A DNA stretch of 64,000 nt from Paenisporosarcina sp050269735 (lineage in GTDB: Bacteria > Bacillota > Bacilli > Bacillales_A > Planococcaceae): NCBI RefSeq assembly GCF_050269735.1, contig NZ_JBNNIX010000001.1:372001-436000 (forward strand). The letters are read 5' to 3'. Below, piece by piece: positions 33,965-43,033 of the stretch. The first letter of the stretch is position 1. Each line of letters opens with the position of its first letter. The notes beneath the pieces were generated by a model. That model worked only from the letters and a program-made list of their open reading frames with translations, was not told where the DNA came from and ran no database searches. The translations under genes and the position numbers were made by a program.

Positions 33965-34699
33965 ATGATTTCAATAAATGGTTTACACAAACAATTTGGC
34001 GACCTTGAAGTGTTAAAAGGAATCGACCTTCAAGTCAATAAAGGCGAAGTAATCGTGGTTATCGGACCTTCAGGATCAGGCAAGACGACATTACTACGAT
34101 GCTTAAATATATTAGAAGTCCCTAGTTCGGGGAGTATCACAATCGATGATCAGACAGCGGACTTTTCTAAATCTCTTCCAAAAAGAACGATTGATTTATT
34201 TAGAAAAAAATCAGCGATGGTTTTTCAGCACTATAACTTGTTTCCACATATGACTGCCATTCAAAATGTCATGGAAGGTCCTGTTACTGTGAAGAAACTT
34301 TCAAAAGCGGAAGCTCGTAAAAAAGCTGAACAGCTATTAATTAAAGTGGGTCTAGGAGATAAGCTGGATTTCTATCCTCACCAACTTTCAGGTGGTCAAC
34401 AGCAACGTGTAGGAATCGCTCGAGCGTTAGCACTGGAACCGAAAGTGATGCTGTTTGATGAACCAACTTCAGCACTGGATCCCGAATTAGTCGGGGAAGT
34501 GTTGCAAGTGATGAAAGATTTAGCAGGTGAAGGCATTACAATGGTCGTCGTGACACATGAAATGCGATTCGCCAACGACGTGGCTGACGAAGTTATCTTT
34601 ATGGATCAAGGTAAAATTATCGAACGCAGCAAACCGATCGATATGTTTACCAATCCAAAAGAAGAACGAACAAAGCAATTCTTGAACTTGCTTCAATAA
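33965..34699 (+). CDS. Amino-acid ABC transporter ATP-binding protein
   Basis: A 244-residue polar amino-acid ATPase (GlnQ/TcyC group). Walker A GPSGSGKTT (about 37-45), Q-loop VFQHYNLFPHMT, signature LSGGQQQRVGIARAL (about 141-155), Walker B VMLFDEPTSALD and the switch His in VTHEM are all intact. AAAGGAG precedes it; 26 bp after the permease. Confidence 0.95.
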   Translation: MISINGLHKQFGDLEVLKGIDLQVNKGEVIVVIGPSGSGKTTLLRCLNILEVPSSGSITIDDQTADFSKSLPKRTIDLFRKKSAMVFQHYNLFPHMTAIQNVMEGPVTVKKLSKAEARKKAEQLLIKVGLGDKLDFYPHQLSGGQQQRVGIARALALEPKVMLFDEPTSALDPELVGEVLQVMKDLAGEGITMVVVTHEMRFANDVADEVIFMDQGKIIERSKPIDMFTNPKEERTKQFLNLLQ

Positions 34700-34718
34700 A
34701 AAAGATACGAATAAAAAA

Positions 34719-34754
34719 GGCATCCAATTAAACTAATAATTGGATGTCTTTTTT
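34719..34754 (+). terminator. Terminator of the ABC operon
   Basis: GGCATCCAATTA / TAATTGGATGTC (34719-34730, 34737-34748) with T6. Confidence 0.88.
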
Positions 34755-35232
34755 CTTTGTAAAAAAACATTATTGAGTTCTCTTTTACTAATACTTTCAT
34801 GTGCAAAAGATAAATTCATAGCTTTGATATTCTTCCTATCGATATAGTAGAACATGACAAATCGATTAATTTTAATTTGAAAATCAGGTGAAACTACTTT
34901 TTAACTCGCCACGTATCAGTTAATGAGGATGACAAGCGCATGCAGAAGAGTGACAATGGAACGATAGTGGAGGTATAACCATTATCAAGCCGATTTCCCA
35001 ATAGACGGCATTTTGATATGCGTCATGGCATAAAGAAACTTTTAGTGTCACAGAATAAATAGCTTCTACGGTTGCAGGGTCTCCCTACAGGAGAGCTGTT
35101 AGAGAACCAGCTCATACTAAAAGTGGTGCAATGCCAAACAATTTGTGCCTAATTGGCATTCTCTATACCCCAATGGAAACGTGTAGATTCTCCCCATTGG
35201 TTTAGATGAAATATTTAAGGAGACTGATGTAA
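34755..35232 (+). other. Long non-coding region with several nested hairpins
   Basis: Nearly 480 bp without a gene. From 34988 on it is rich in pairing: GCCG/CGGC (34989-35009); a long-range stem ACTTTTAGT/ACTAAAAGT (35038-35046, 35115-35123) enclosing GGTT/AACC and AGGG/CCCT hairpins; TGCCAA/TTGGCA (35132-35158); CCAATGG/CCATTGG (35170-35200). Together they look like a structured leader or small RNA ahead of the unknown gene at 35233. No known riboswitch class matched. Confidence 0.4.
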
Positions 35233-35634
35233 ATGTTTGATTGTTGTGAAGGAATATTAACAATTCAAGAGAGTGAAATATTAATTGACAAGTACAAAAA
35301 AAAATTTATTGATCGAACTAAATATAATTACATTTGGGAAGGGGTTGGGATTTCTAGGGTTGAACAGTTTAAAATCTCCTATGTTGAATTAATGAAATTT
35401 GCAGAAGGTATAAAGAAATCCTATGTTTTTACACATTTTCTAAAGGATTATCCGAATTTTCAAGACCATAATAGAATCCGATGCTCTAATTCTATTGCGA
35501 AAATCTTAGAAATTAACGATAGGAATCCCCAAGATTTGTATTTTTTTGACAATACTTTTAATTGGACAATAATAAGTTCACATGAATTTTTAGACCTAGA
35601 AGAAAAATTTCACTACATGTTAATTAGAAATTAG
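35233..35634 (+). CDS. Unknown protein, possibly immunity-like
   Basis: A 133-residue acidic, AT-rich-codon protein. It has no membrane segment. The C-terminal part LYFFDNTFNWTIISSHEFLD resembles the 'F-D-x-x-x-x-W-T-I-x-x-x-H-E' stretch seen in several small bacterial immunity or SMI1-like proteins, but the family is not established. AAGGAG lies 10 bp upstream. Its composition differs from the flanking metabolic genes, suggesting acquisition. Confidence 0.6.
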   Translation: MFDCCEGILTIQESEILIDKYKKKFIDRTKYNYIWEGVGISRVEQFKISYVELMKFAEGIKKSYVFTHFLKDYPNFQDHNRIRCSNSIAKILEINDRNPQDLYFFDNTFNWTIISSHEFLDLEEKFHYMLIRN

Positions 35635-35846
35635 TGTCACTCCACTACTAGTTTTTCGCATTAACAATAATATTAATAAACATAAAATATTCCCATCAGT
35701 ATTTTTTTGAGGCCATGCAAAATATTAATGAAATCAAGTATGTCTTTTTGTCTACCATAGATAGCTCCAAGAAATTATTTATACTTACATCGAATGACAA
35801 AAAATAAAGAATAATTGTTATATCTTAAGTAACATTAAGAACTTGG

Positions 35847-35876
35847 TTTACACTATACTTTATACGTCTATATAAT
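35847..35876 (+). promoter_or_regulatory. Sigma-A promoter for the next gene
   Basis: TTTACA (35847-35852) and TATAAT (35871-35876) with an 18-bp spacer, 29 bp before the start codon at 35905. Confidence 0.65.
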
Positions 35877-35904
35877 AGAAACAAAACTTTTAGGAGCTGA
35901 TTCT

Positions 35905-36294
35905 ATGTTCAAAAGGAATTCAATTAAATCTATTCCAGTACAAGATACGGTAGAAGAAGAGGAAAACATCTATGCTATATTGCCACCTCCAGGAACAATT
36001 ATTGGAGATGCAACCGAAGAAGAAATGGAAATGGCAGCACAGCTTGAAGTCAGACATATGGCTTTCATGAGGCTACAGGATATGAATATACAATTTGATG
36101 GAACGTCATATAAAGATCTATTAAAAGATTTTTTAGAATTTGAAACTGAGTCGAGTAAGTTTTGGAGAGGCGTATGTAGCCGTTTAGCCGTACCGTACGA
36201 ATGGGCTATCAGAATCGATCATGCAAACGGACCCATTTATATAGGAGACGTTGGAGAACCTAACCTTTATGCCGAAGAGGAAACAGAAAATTAA
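35905..36294 (+). CDS. Acidic protein of unknown function
   Basis: A 129-residue protein with a strongly acidic middle (ATEEEMEMAAQLEVR) and tail (YAEEETEN), no signal or membrane segment. No domain was recognised. It has its own promoter, RBS (AGGAG) and terminator, so it is probably a real gene in the accessory stretch. Confidence 0.6.
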   Translation: MFKRNSIKSIPVQDTVEEEENIYAILPPPGTIIGDATEEEMEMAAQLEVRHMAFMRLQDMNIQFDGTSYKDLLKDFLEFETESSKFWRGVCSRLAVPYEWAIRIDHANGPIYIGDVGEPNLYAEEETEN

Positions 36295-36610
36295 TAACAG
36301 AACAAGAGAGTTATTCAATTTATCAGAAGTAGAGCGTGTGTAGATTTTCAACACACGCTTTTTTATGTCACAAAAAGGAACAAGCGTTCGTTTGAATTGT
36401 TTTTAATACAAAGAAATCATTTGATTTTACTAATCAATGTTTACAAACTGTTTAAAAGTTTTTGTTTTCTATGTTTCAAATGTTACGAAATGACTAGTGT
36501 AGATTTACACCGTTTTAATTTACTTTTACTTTGGTTTAATAGGAGATTAACAATCTTCCTTTATAGTAAACCTTATCAACATAATAAAATGAATGGTGGA
36601 GGTTATTCGG
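36295..36610. other. Intergenic region upstream of alkaline phosphatase
   Basis: Contains the terminator of the preceding gene and then AT-rich DNA. TTTACAAACTGTTTAAA at 36440-36456 has two TT(T/A)ACA-like hexamers 11 bp apart, the layout of PhoP boxes, but with a mismatch in the second. No gene seen. Confidence 0.35.
36333..36365 (+). terminator. Terminator
   Basis: AGCGTGTGT / ACACACGCT (36333-36341, 36351-36359) with T6. Confidence 0.88.
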
Positions 36611-37996
36611 ATGCTTAAAAATAAAATAACAAAAAAGCTAATTCCTATCTGTGTTGTATCAACTCTTGCATTAGGTGGTTTAACTGCAACAATTACTAAT
36701 ACTAACGTACAAGCTGCAGAAAATGAAAGAAACAATGATAACAGGGAAATTAAAAATGTTATTTTCTTGATCGGGGATGGGATGGGTTCAACCTATACTT
36801 CCGGTTATCGTTATTTTAAGGATGATCCTTCAACGGCTGCTGTTGAAAGAACAGTATTTGATAAGTACCTCGTTGGACAACAGATGACTTATCCGGAAGA
36901 TCCAACACAAAACGTTACAGATTCTGCTTCCGCGGCAACAGCTATGTCAGCTGGTGTAAAAACATATAACGCTGCAATTGGGGTAGATAACGATAAATCA
37001 AAAGTTAAAACCGTATTAGAGGCTGCAAAAGAAAATGGTAAAGCAACAGGCCTTGTTGCTACATCCGAAATTACCCATGCAACACCAGCTTCATTTGGTG
37101 CTCACGATGAAAACCGTAAAAATATGAATGCTATTGCTGATGACTACTATGATGAATTAATAAATGGCAAACATAAAATTGATGTCCTTCTTGGTGGGGG
37201 TTCCTCAAATTTTGTTCGCCCTGATCGAAATCTTACGGAAGAATTCCAAAAATCCGGATTTAGTTATGTAACTAACAAAGAGCAGCTTTCAAAGGATAAA
37301 AATGGACAGGTTCTTGGATTGTTTGCATCTGGTGGTCTTCCTAAAATGATTGATCGTACAGAAGAAGTACCCTCTCTTCAAGATATGACAACATCAGCAA
37401 TCCAACGATTAAGCAAGGATAAAGACGGCTTTTTCTTAATGGTCGAAGGAAGCCAGGTAGACTGGGCTGGACATGATAATGATATTGTTGGTGCAATGAG
37501 TGAAATGGAGGACTTTGAAAAAGCTGCTAATGCTGCAATTGAGTATGCTAAAAAGGACAAGCATACACTAGTTGTTATTACAGCTGACCATTCAACTGGC
37601 GGATACTCAATTGGTGCAGATGGAAATTATAACTGGTTCGGTCAACCATTAAAAGCGGCTAAGCGAACACCTGATTTTATGGCAGCTGAAATTGCTAAAG
37701 GTGCAGATGTTGAAAAAACATTAAAAACGTATATTGATCAAAAACTATTAGCATTAACAACCCAAGAAATCCAATCTGTTAAAGATGCTGCAACGACTAA
37801 AAAAGTCACTGATATTGACAATGCAATCGAAGCAATCTTTAATGAGCGTTCTCATACAGGTTGGACAACTGGTGGTCACACAGGTGAAGACGTACCCGTA
37901 TATGCCTACGGACCTTACAAAGAACGTTTGGCAGGCCAAATTGATAATACAGACAATGCTAAAATTATCTTCGAATTGTTAGAAAAAAATAAATAA
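36611..37996 (+). CDS. Secreted alkaline phosphatase (PhoA family)
   Basis: A 461-residue phosphomonoesterase releasing phosphate outside the cell. Signal peptide residues 1-37 with likely cleavage after VQA. Active-site motifs are complete: LIGDGMG (metal Asp, about 55), VTDSASAATAMSAG (nucleophile Ser, about 101), VEGSQVDWAGHDND (about 282), TADHSTGG (about 328) and GWTTGGHTGEDVPVYA (metal His, about 421). GGAGG fits ATG 36611. Expected to be phosphate regulated; the upstream Pho-box evidence is weak. Confidence 0.94.
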   Translation: MLKNKITKKLIPICVVSTLALGGLTATITNTNVQAAENERNNDNREIKNVIFLIGDGMGSTYTSGYRYFKDDPSTAAVERTVFDKYLVGQQMTYPEDPTQNVTDSASAATAMSAGVKTYNAAIGVDNDKSKVKTVLEAAKENGKATGLVATSEITHATPASFGAHDENRKNMNAIADDYYDELINGKHKIDVLLGGGSSNFVRPDRNLTEEFQKSGFSYVTNKEQLSKDKNGQVLGLFASGGLPKMIDRTEEVPSLQDMTTSAIQRLSKDKDGFFLMVEGSQVDWAGHDNDIVGAMSEMEDFEKAANAAIEYAKKDKHTLVVITADHSTGGYSIGADGNYNWFGQPLKAAKRTPDFMAAEIAKGADVEKTLKTYIDQKLLALTTQEIQSVKDAATTKKVTDIDNAIEAIFNERSHTGWTTGGHTGEDVPVYAYGPYKERLAGQIDNTDNAKIIFELLEKNK

Positions 37997-38007
37997 CAGA
38001 TATTACT

Positions 38008-38038
38008 AAAAAGCCCGTTGCTAAGGCGGCGGGTTTTT
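38008..38038 (+). terminator. Terminator of the phosphatase gene
   Basis: AAAAGCCCGttGC / GCggCGGGTTTTT hairpin. Confidence 0.8.
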
Positions 38039-38066
38039 ATTATGAAGAATTTTGAGGGGGATTCCT

Positions 38067-38726
38067 ATGAAAAAAATATCATTTTTCTTGATTCTTCTAT
38101 TAGTTCTTACTGGCTGTTCATCAGTAAATAACACCGAGAATAAAACTACTGGAGATCAAGTCAAAACAATCGACCAAACGGAAAAAAACCAAAATGTGAA
38201 AAAAGACGTATATGTGCCGAATCCGCAAATAACGGATGACATTAATCTTGAGACAGTTGGAGAAACCGTTACCGATGACAAAGGAGAACTTACACTAAAA
38301 TCCTATAAACGTATAAATAAAACAGTTAATATAGGCGGCGTTGAAATGGTTTTAAAAGAAGTCAAGTTGATGCATTTTGTTCCGGATTACAGCATGATTG
38401 ACTTTTTTCACTCCTACACTCATGAAGAAGAGTTTGATTTTTTAAAAGTAGGTATTGAAGTTAAAAATACATCTGATGAAGACATGAAATTCACACCAGT
38501 TGCTTTTGTTAAGACGAGTAATGGTGAACTGAAAACTTGGGAAGATGATATTTTTCTCGAAGAATTGAATGGAGAATTACAAAGCAATAGTGATAAGAAA
38601 GGTAATATGGGTTTCATTTTGGAAAACACAAGTGACATTAAATCAATTGAATTTCTAACAAGTGATGTTCTTAATAACGTGGACGAAAGTGTTGAAAAAG
38701 CGAAAACTATAAAAGTGGATATCTAA
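38067..38726 (+). CDS. Lipoprotein with DUF4352-like domain
   Basis: A 219-residue predicted lipoprotein, signal MKKISFFLILLLVLTGC with lipobox LTGC (Cys17), an Asn/Lys/Thr-rich linker to about residue 50, then a beta-rich domain (GGVEMVLKEVKLMHF and FLKVGIEVKNTSDEDMKFTP) like DUF4352 immunoglobulin-type domains. Role at the cell surface unknown. GAGGGGG precedes the ATG; 70 bp after the phosphatase but beyond a terminator. Confidence 0.78.
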   Translation: MKKISFFLILLLVLTGCSSVNNTENKTTGDQVKTIDQTEKNQNVKKDVYVPNPQITDDINLETVGETVTDDKGELTLKSYKRINKTVNIGGVEMVLKEVKLMHFVPDYSMIDFFHSYTHEEEFDFLKVGIEVKNTSDEDMKFTPVAFVKTSNGELKTWEDDIFLEELNGELQSNSDKKGNMGFILENTSDIKSIEFLTSDVLNNVDESVEKAKTIKVDI

Positions 38727-38799
38727 TTAAGACACCTTCATTTTAATGAGTGCAGTTATGTAAATAAGAATTCTATTACCTCTTAGGACTAATTATACT

Positions 38800-38840
38800 A
38801 AAAAGCAGCTTTCTTCACTTGTGGAGAAAACTGCTTTTTC
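38800..38840 (+). terminator. Terminator
   Basis: AAAAAGCAG / CTGCTTTTT with inner TTTCTTC/GAGAAA pairing, after the lipoprotein gene. Confidence 0.8.
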
Positions 38841-39015
38841 AATGTAGTTAACTTAACAGTTCCGATCACCACATATAACAGGATATGTCATCCTAAAACT
38901 TATTATTGAATTATGTATTAAATCAAAAGCTGTTAAGAAGGATATGCTATAAGTTGAATTATTTGAATTTTTTTCAAGTTTAGAATTAAACTTGCTCAAA
39001 GGAGGAGTATCTAAC

Positions 39016-40398
39016 ATGACCAAATTCCGAATAGAACGAGATTCCATTGGGGAAATTCAAGTACCCGTCGATAAAATGTGGGGTGCACAGACTCAACGTA
39101 GTAAAGAGAATTTTGCGATTGGCACCGAGCTGATGCCTACTGAATTGATACATGCATTTGCCGTTCTAAAAAAAGCAGCGGCAAAAGTGAATTTTGATTT
39201 AGGTACGTTGAGTGAAGGGAAGATGCAGGCGATTTCTCAAACTGCTTCAGAAATTCGGGAAGGCAAATGGGATGAACATTTTCCTTTAGTCGTTTGGCAG
39301 ACCGGGAGCGGTACACAATCCAATATGAACGTGAATGAAGTAATAGCGCATCGGGGGAATCAGTTACTGAAGGAATCTGGGAGTGAAGAAATACTTCATC
39401 CGAATGATGATGTGAACAAATCGCAAAGTTCTAATGACACGTTCCCTACGGCTATGCATATTGCGGCAGTGGAAGTCGTGCAGATAATGTTATTACCTGA
39501 GCTTGCTCGTTTAAAACAAACCTTTGAAAAACAAGAAAATGAATTTAAAGATATCATCAAAATCGGCAGAACACACTTGCAGGATGCCACGCCATTGACG
39601 TTAGGTCAGGAAATCAGTGGGTGGAAACACATGGTGGTAAAGAGCGAAGAAATGATCCGTGAAAGTCTTGTTCATGTTGGAGAACTTGCCATCGGAGGGA
39701 CGGCAGTCGGAACTGGTATTAACGCACATGCTGAATTCGGGGAACGTGTGGCGAAAGAAGTGACCGCTGAGACTGGGTTGCCGTTCGTTTCATCGGCGAA
39801 TAAATTTCACGCTTTGACCAGTCATGATCAGCTTGTCTATTCGCATGGAGCATTAAAAGCATTGGCTGCAGATTTAATGAAGATTGCCAATGACGTTCGG
39901 TGGCTGGCTAGTGGACCACGAAGCGGAATAGGTGAAATAACGATTCCAGCGAATGAACCAGGAAGTTCAATTATGCCTGGGAAAGTAAATCCTACACAAA
40001 GTGAAGCGTTGACGATGGTTGCAACCCAAATCATGGGCAATGATTCGACCATTGGTTTCGCGGCAAGCCAAGGGAACTTTGAATTGAATGTGTTTAAACC
40101 CGTCATTTTCTATAATTTTATGCAATCCGTGAGATTGTTGAGTGACAGTGTGCGTAGTTTCCATGACCACTGTGTCGTAGGAATACAACCGAATGTGGAG
40201 CAATTGTCACACCACGTAAGCAATTCTTTGATGCTGGTAACGGCTCTTAATCCGCATATTGGTTATGAAAATGCAGCGAAAATCGCCAAGCAGGCACATG
40301 AATCTGGCAGTACGTTGAAAGAGGCAGCGCTAAAGAGTGGACTACTGACAGAAGAAGAGTTTGATCGGATTGTCGACCCTTCGAAAATGATTCGATAA
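39016..40398 (+). CDS. fumC: Class II fumarate hydratase
   Basis: A 460-residue TCA-cycle enzyme interconverting fumarate and malate, a cytosolic tetramer without an iron-sulfur cluster. Motifs are SGTQSNMNVNEV (about 96-107), the catalytic His region GRTHLQDATPLTLGQ (about 184-198) and the signature loop GSSIMPGKVNPTQSE (about 315-329) with the catalytic Ser. AAAGGAGGA gives ATG 39016. Monocistronic. Confidence 0.96.
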   Translation: MTKFRIERDSIGEIQVPVDKMWGAQTQRSKENFAIGTELMPTELIHAFAVLKKAAAKVNFDLGTLSEGKMQAISQTASEIREGKWDEHFPLVVWQTGSGTQSNMNVNEVIAHRGNQLLKESGSEEILHPNDDVNKSQSSNDTFPTAMHIAAVEVVQIMLLPELARLKQTFEKQENEFKDIIKIGRTHLQDATPLTLGQEISGWKHMVVKSEEMIRESLVHVGELAIGGTAVGTGINAHAEFGERVAKEVTAETGLPFVSSANKFHALTSHDQLVYSHGALKALAADLMKIANDVRWLASGPRSGIGEITIPANEPGSSIMPGKVNPTQSEALTMVATQIMGNDSTIGFAASQGNFELNVFKPVIFYNFMQSVRLLSDSVRSFHDHCVVGIQPNVEQLSHHVSNSLMLVTALNPHIGYENAAKIAKQAHESGSTLKEAALKSGLLTEEEFDRIVDPSKMIR

Positions 40399-40544
40399 AT
40401 AAAAATGGAATCCCCAACATCTCAGGATGAACGGGATTTTATCTTTTTTATGGGCCAAAAGTTATATTTTAATTAATAAGGTGATCCAAAACTGAACTTT
40501 TGACGTTAGCTCTTGTAAATGAATGAAGGGAGGTGAATGACGAC

Positions 40545-41543
40545 GTGCAAAAACGAATGATGCAAATTGCCCTACTCTTCGGTGTGTTAAGTATTCCATC
40601 GTTTGCTTCCGCAGATGGTGGACTGCTTGGATCAACTTTGAGTCAACCGACAGAAATTGTAAATACTGTGACTGAAGAGGTTGCCAATACGACTTCCCAA
40701 GCCGAAGAAGCACTGCCAATTAAGGCAGAACAAGGAGAATCACTTCAACCAGTAACAGCGATTGTAAAAACCGTTACCGAAACAACACAAAAAGTAACGA
40801 AAGCTGTGGAAAGTGAGAAGCCTATCGTGGAAGTGAAAGTCTCCACATCTCCTTCAGTTAAAGTTAATACGGGTGTGGTTGAGGCAGAAGTTTCAAAAAC
40901 ACCTAAAGTGAAGGTTGATACGAGCATTGCAAAGGTGGAAGTGGCAGATACTGTGGCAGTTGACACTGAAGTGGTACAAGCTGAAGTGAAACGTGACCAG
41001 CAAATTTCTGTACAAACCCCTGTAGTAGATGTTGACAGTTCGGTACCTACTCAATCGACAACTGATAAAGAAATTCTTGTAAACCCAGTTCCAGAAACTG
41101 AAGTTACTGAACTACCAGTTGAAAAATTGAAACAAGAGGTACCTCCGGTTATGACGAATGAAATTGTTAAACCGGATATTTCAAAACAGCGAATTATAGA
41201 CGAAGAGCAAAATGATGCGTTAAATGAAACGTCACGAAATGAACGCTTATTAAACGTCGAGATTGATAAACCCAAAAATGCTCTATCTATACCAATGAAA
41301 ATGCCGACCAATTACGAGCAAGTGCAAGCGACACCAACCTTCCAGTCGGGTCCTTCTACTCTATCGAATTCGAGTCTCTCGTCGGGTAGTATGACGTTTG
41401 CTTTGTTGGATGGATATGATGTATCAAATCAAAATGAGCCATTAGCTTACTTTGGAAAGACTAGACTCTTCTTTGATCAGTGGTTAAATGCACCACCGTC
41501 ACAACCACCTCAACACTCTCTTTTTAAGATAAGTAGAATATAA
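40545..41543 (+). CDS. Secreted Val/Glu/Lys-rich repetitive protein, unknown
   Basis: About 332 residues from GTG 40545, which has GGGAGGTG 10 bp upstream. Signal peptide MMQIALLFGVLSIPSFASA with cleavage near ASA-DGG. The body is low complexity, with alternating Val-X strands and repeats of the type VEVKVSTSPSVKVNTGVVE and AEVSKTPKVKVDT, likely extended beta structure or a cell-wall stalk. The last 80 residues are Ser/Pro/Gln rich. No domain or anchor motif (LPxTG) found. Possibly co-expressed with the next gene, 30 bp on. Confidence 0.7.
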   Translation: MQKRMMQIALLFGVLSIPSFASADGGLLGSTLSQPTEIVNTVTEEVANTTSQAEEALPIKAEQGESLQPVTAIVKTVTETTQKVTKAVESEKPIVEVKVSTSPSVKVNTGVVEAEVSKTPKVKVDTSIAKVEVADTVAVDTEVVQAEVKRDQQISVQTPVVDVDSSVPTQSTTDKEILVNPVPETEVTELPVEKLKQEVPPVMTNEIVKPDISKQRIIDEEQNDALNETSRNERLLNVEIDKPKNALSIPMKMPTNYEQVQATPTFQSGPSTLSNSSLSSGSMTFALLDGYDVSNQNEPLAYFGKTRLFFDQWLNAPPSQPPQHSLFKISRI

Positions 41544-41573
41544 AAAACTTATACTAAAAGGAGAGAATTTCAC

Positions 41574-42818
41574 ATGAAAAACGTACTAAGAACTTTAACA
41601 ATTACAGGTGGATTAGCAGCAAGTCTATTAATCGGGGCAGGTGCTACATCTGCAGCAGAAAATGATTCTTTATTGAACCTGAATGATGGTTTAGTTGAGA
41701 ACTTGAACATTCTCGAATCGAATGAAGACAATAACGTAGACTTTAACACTCAGAATGATGCATCTTCAGATGTAAACGTGGAATCAACAGAGGAATCGGT
41801 TACTTCAAACGCAGATGCTAACACAGAAGGTTCTATCGATACGGTTATTGAAGGCGAAGATGAATCCGCAGCAGTAAACGCTGATGGAAATGCTGGTGTG
41901 ATGAATGAAACAATCGTTGATGAAGAAAATGATTCAGTAACATCGACAACAGAAGCGGCAACTGAAGGGGCAATCGGAGCTGAAGTTGAAGGCGAAGATG
42001 AATCTGCAGCGGTAAACGCTGAAGGTAACGCTGGTGTGATGAATGAAACAGTCGTTGATGAAGAAAATGATACAGTAACATCGACAACAGAAGCGGCAAC
42101 TGAAGGGGCAATCGGAGCTGAAGTTGAAGGTGAAGATGAATCTGCAGCGGTAAACGCTGATGGGAATGCTGGTGTGATGAATGAAACAATCGTTGATGAA
42201 GAAAATGATTCAGTAACATCGACAACAGAAGCGGCAACTGAAGGGGCAATCGGAGCTGAAGTTAAAGGCGAAGATGAGTCTGCAGCAGTAAACGCTGATG
42301 GAAATGTTGGTGTGATGAATGAAACAATCGTTGATGAAGAAAATGATACAACAACTTCGACAACTGAAGGGAACATCGGAGCTGGTTTAAACTCAGTGTT
42401 TGAAAATGAAGAGAATTCTTCTTTCTTAAATGCTGATAACAATACTTCATTCGTAAACGTTATTGAAACAAACGAGGAAAATGATTCATCATCTTTTGCA
42501 CTTGGAACTGAGTCTGTAACAAACTTAGGTTTAGGTTCTGAAGACACTGATAACGAAGAATCTGCAAAAGTTATGGCCGCTGTGTCTGCATTAATTGAAG
42601 CGCAAAGCACAGAAGACTCTTCTCGTTTAGGAACTGAAGTAGATGTAGCATCTATGGTAGGTTTGGATTCAGAAGATGAAAACTCTTTCTCTTCAATGTT
42701 AGATGCAACTGCAGGCCTTTGGGTACAATCAACACATGAAGATGACAACAATTCAAGCGAATTAGGATTAGATCTTGGTCTTGGATTTGCTTCAATGACA
42801 GAAACATTTAATCAATAA
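41574..42818 (+). CDS. Secreted acidic protein with four 46-residue repeats
   Basis: A 414-residue protein with a clear signal peptide (MKNVLRTLTITGGLAASLLI, cleavage near TSA-AEN) and AAAGGAGAG before the ATG. Residues 94-277 are four near-identical 46-residue repeats with the core GEDESAAVNADGNAGVMNE, then TIVDEENDSVTSTTEAATE. It is extremely acidic (Glu/Asp about one quarter) with almost no Lys or Arg. No LPxTG or membrane anchor. Candidate spore-coat, matrix or calcium-binding surface protein; no family recognised. The partner gene upstream is also secreted and repetitive. Confidence 0.75.
   Translation: MKNVLRTLTITGGLAASLLIGAGATSAAENDSLLNLNDGLVENLNILESNEDNNVDFNTQNDASSDVNVESTEESVTSNADANTEGSIDTVIEGEDESAAVNADGNAGVMNETIVDEENDSVTSTTEAATEGAIGAEVEGEDESAAVNAEGNAGVMNETVVDEENDTVTSTTEAATEGAIGAEVEGEDESAAVNADGNAGVMNETIVDEENDSVTSTTEAATEGAIGAEVKGEDESAAVNADGNVGVMNETIVDEENDTTTSTTEGNIGAGLNSVFENEENSSFLNADNNTSFVNVIETNEENDSSSFALGTESVTNLGLGSEDTDNEESAKVMAAVSALIEAQSTEDSSRLGTEVDVASMVGLDSEDENSFSSMLDATAGLWVQSTHEDDNNSSELGLDLGLGFASMTETFNQ
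41853..42404 (+). repeat. Four tandem 138-bp coding repeats
   Basis: GGCGAAGATGA or its one-base variant starts at 41853, 41991, 42129 and 42267, exactly 138 bp (46 codons) apart. The middle copies differ by only a few bases, so they were recently duplicated or homogenised; the last copy diverges at its end. Confidence 0.92.
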
Positions 42819-42830
42819 GATAAAATGAGA

Positions 42831-42864
42831 AAAGACTGAGCCCCTAGGGGTTCAGTCTTTTTTG
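42831..42864 (+). terminator. Terminator of the repeat-protein genes
   Basis: AAAGACTGAGCCCC / GGGGTTCAGTCTTT (42831-42844, 42847-42860), one mismatch, T6 after. Confidence 0.88.
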
Positions 42865-42883
42865 AAATGAGGCTGAGCGATGG

Positions 42884-42990
42884 CTCAGTTGTAAAAAATG
42901 AACTCTTAGTTGGAAAAAAAGGGTGTTTAGGTGGAAAAATCCGCATCTTAGGTGAAAAAATGAAGCTTTAAGTTGTAATAGTTAAAAATA
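42884..42990. repeat. Array G: five 21-bp units, core TTAGGTGGAAAAA
   Basis: Units start at 42885 (TCAGTTGTAAAAAA), 42906 (TTAGTTGGAAAAAA), 42927 (TTAGGTGGAAAAAT), 42948 (TTAGGTGAAAAAAT) and 42969 (TAAGTTGTAATAG), exactly 21 bp apart. The 7-8 nt between cores vary. Similar to the core of array H. It lies between a terminator and the 3' end of a convergent gene. Confidence 0.85.
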
Positions 42991-43033
42991 GGAAATTATA
43001 AGATGTCGTCTCTCAGTCAACAAGTTTCTGACA

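Noticed and set aside
36440..36456. Pair of PhoP-like hexamers before the alkaline phosphatase gene
   Set aside because: Only two hexamers, one imperfect, in very AT-rich DNA; kept as a remark rather than a feature.
41750..42751. Long antisense reading frame opposite the acidic repeat protein
   Set aside because: It mirrors the repeats of the plus-strand gene, which has a signal peptide, RBS and terminator; the antisense frame has none.
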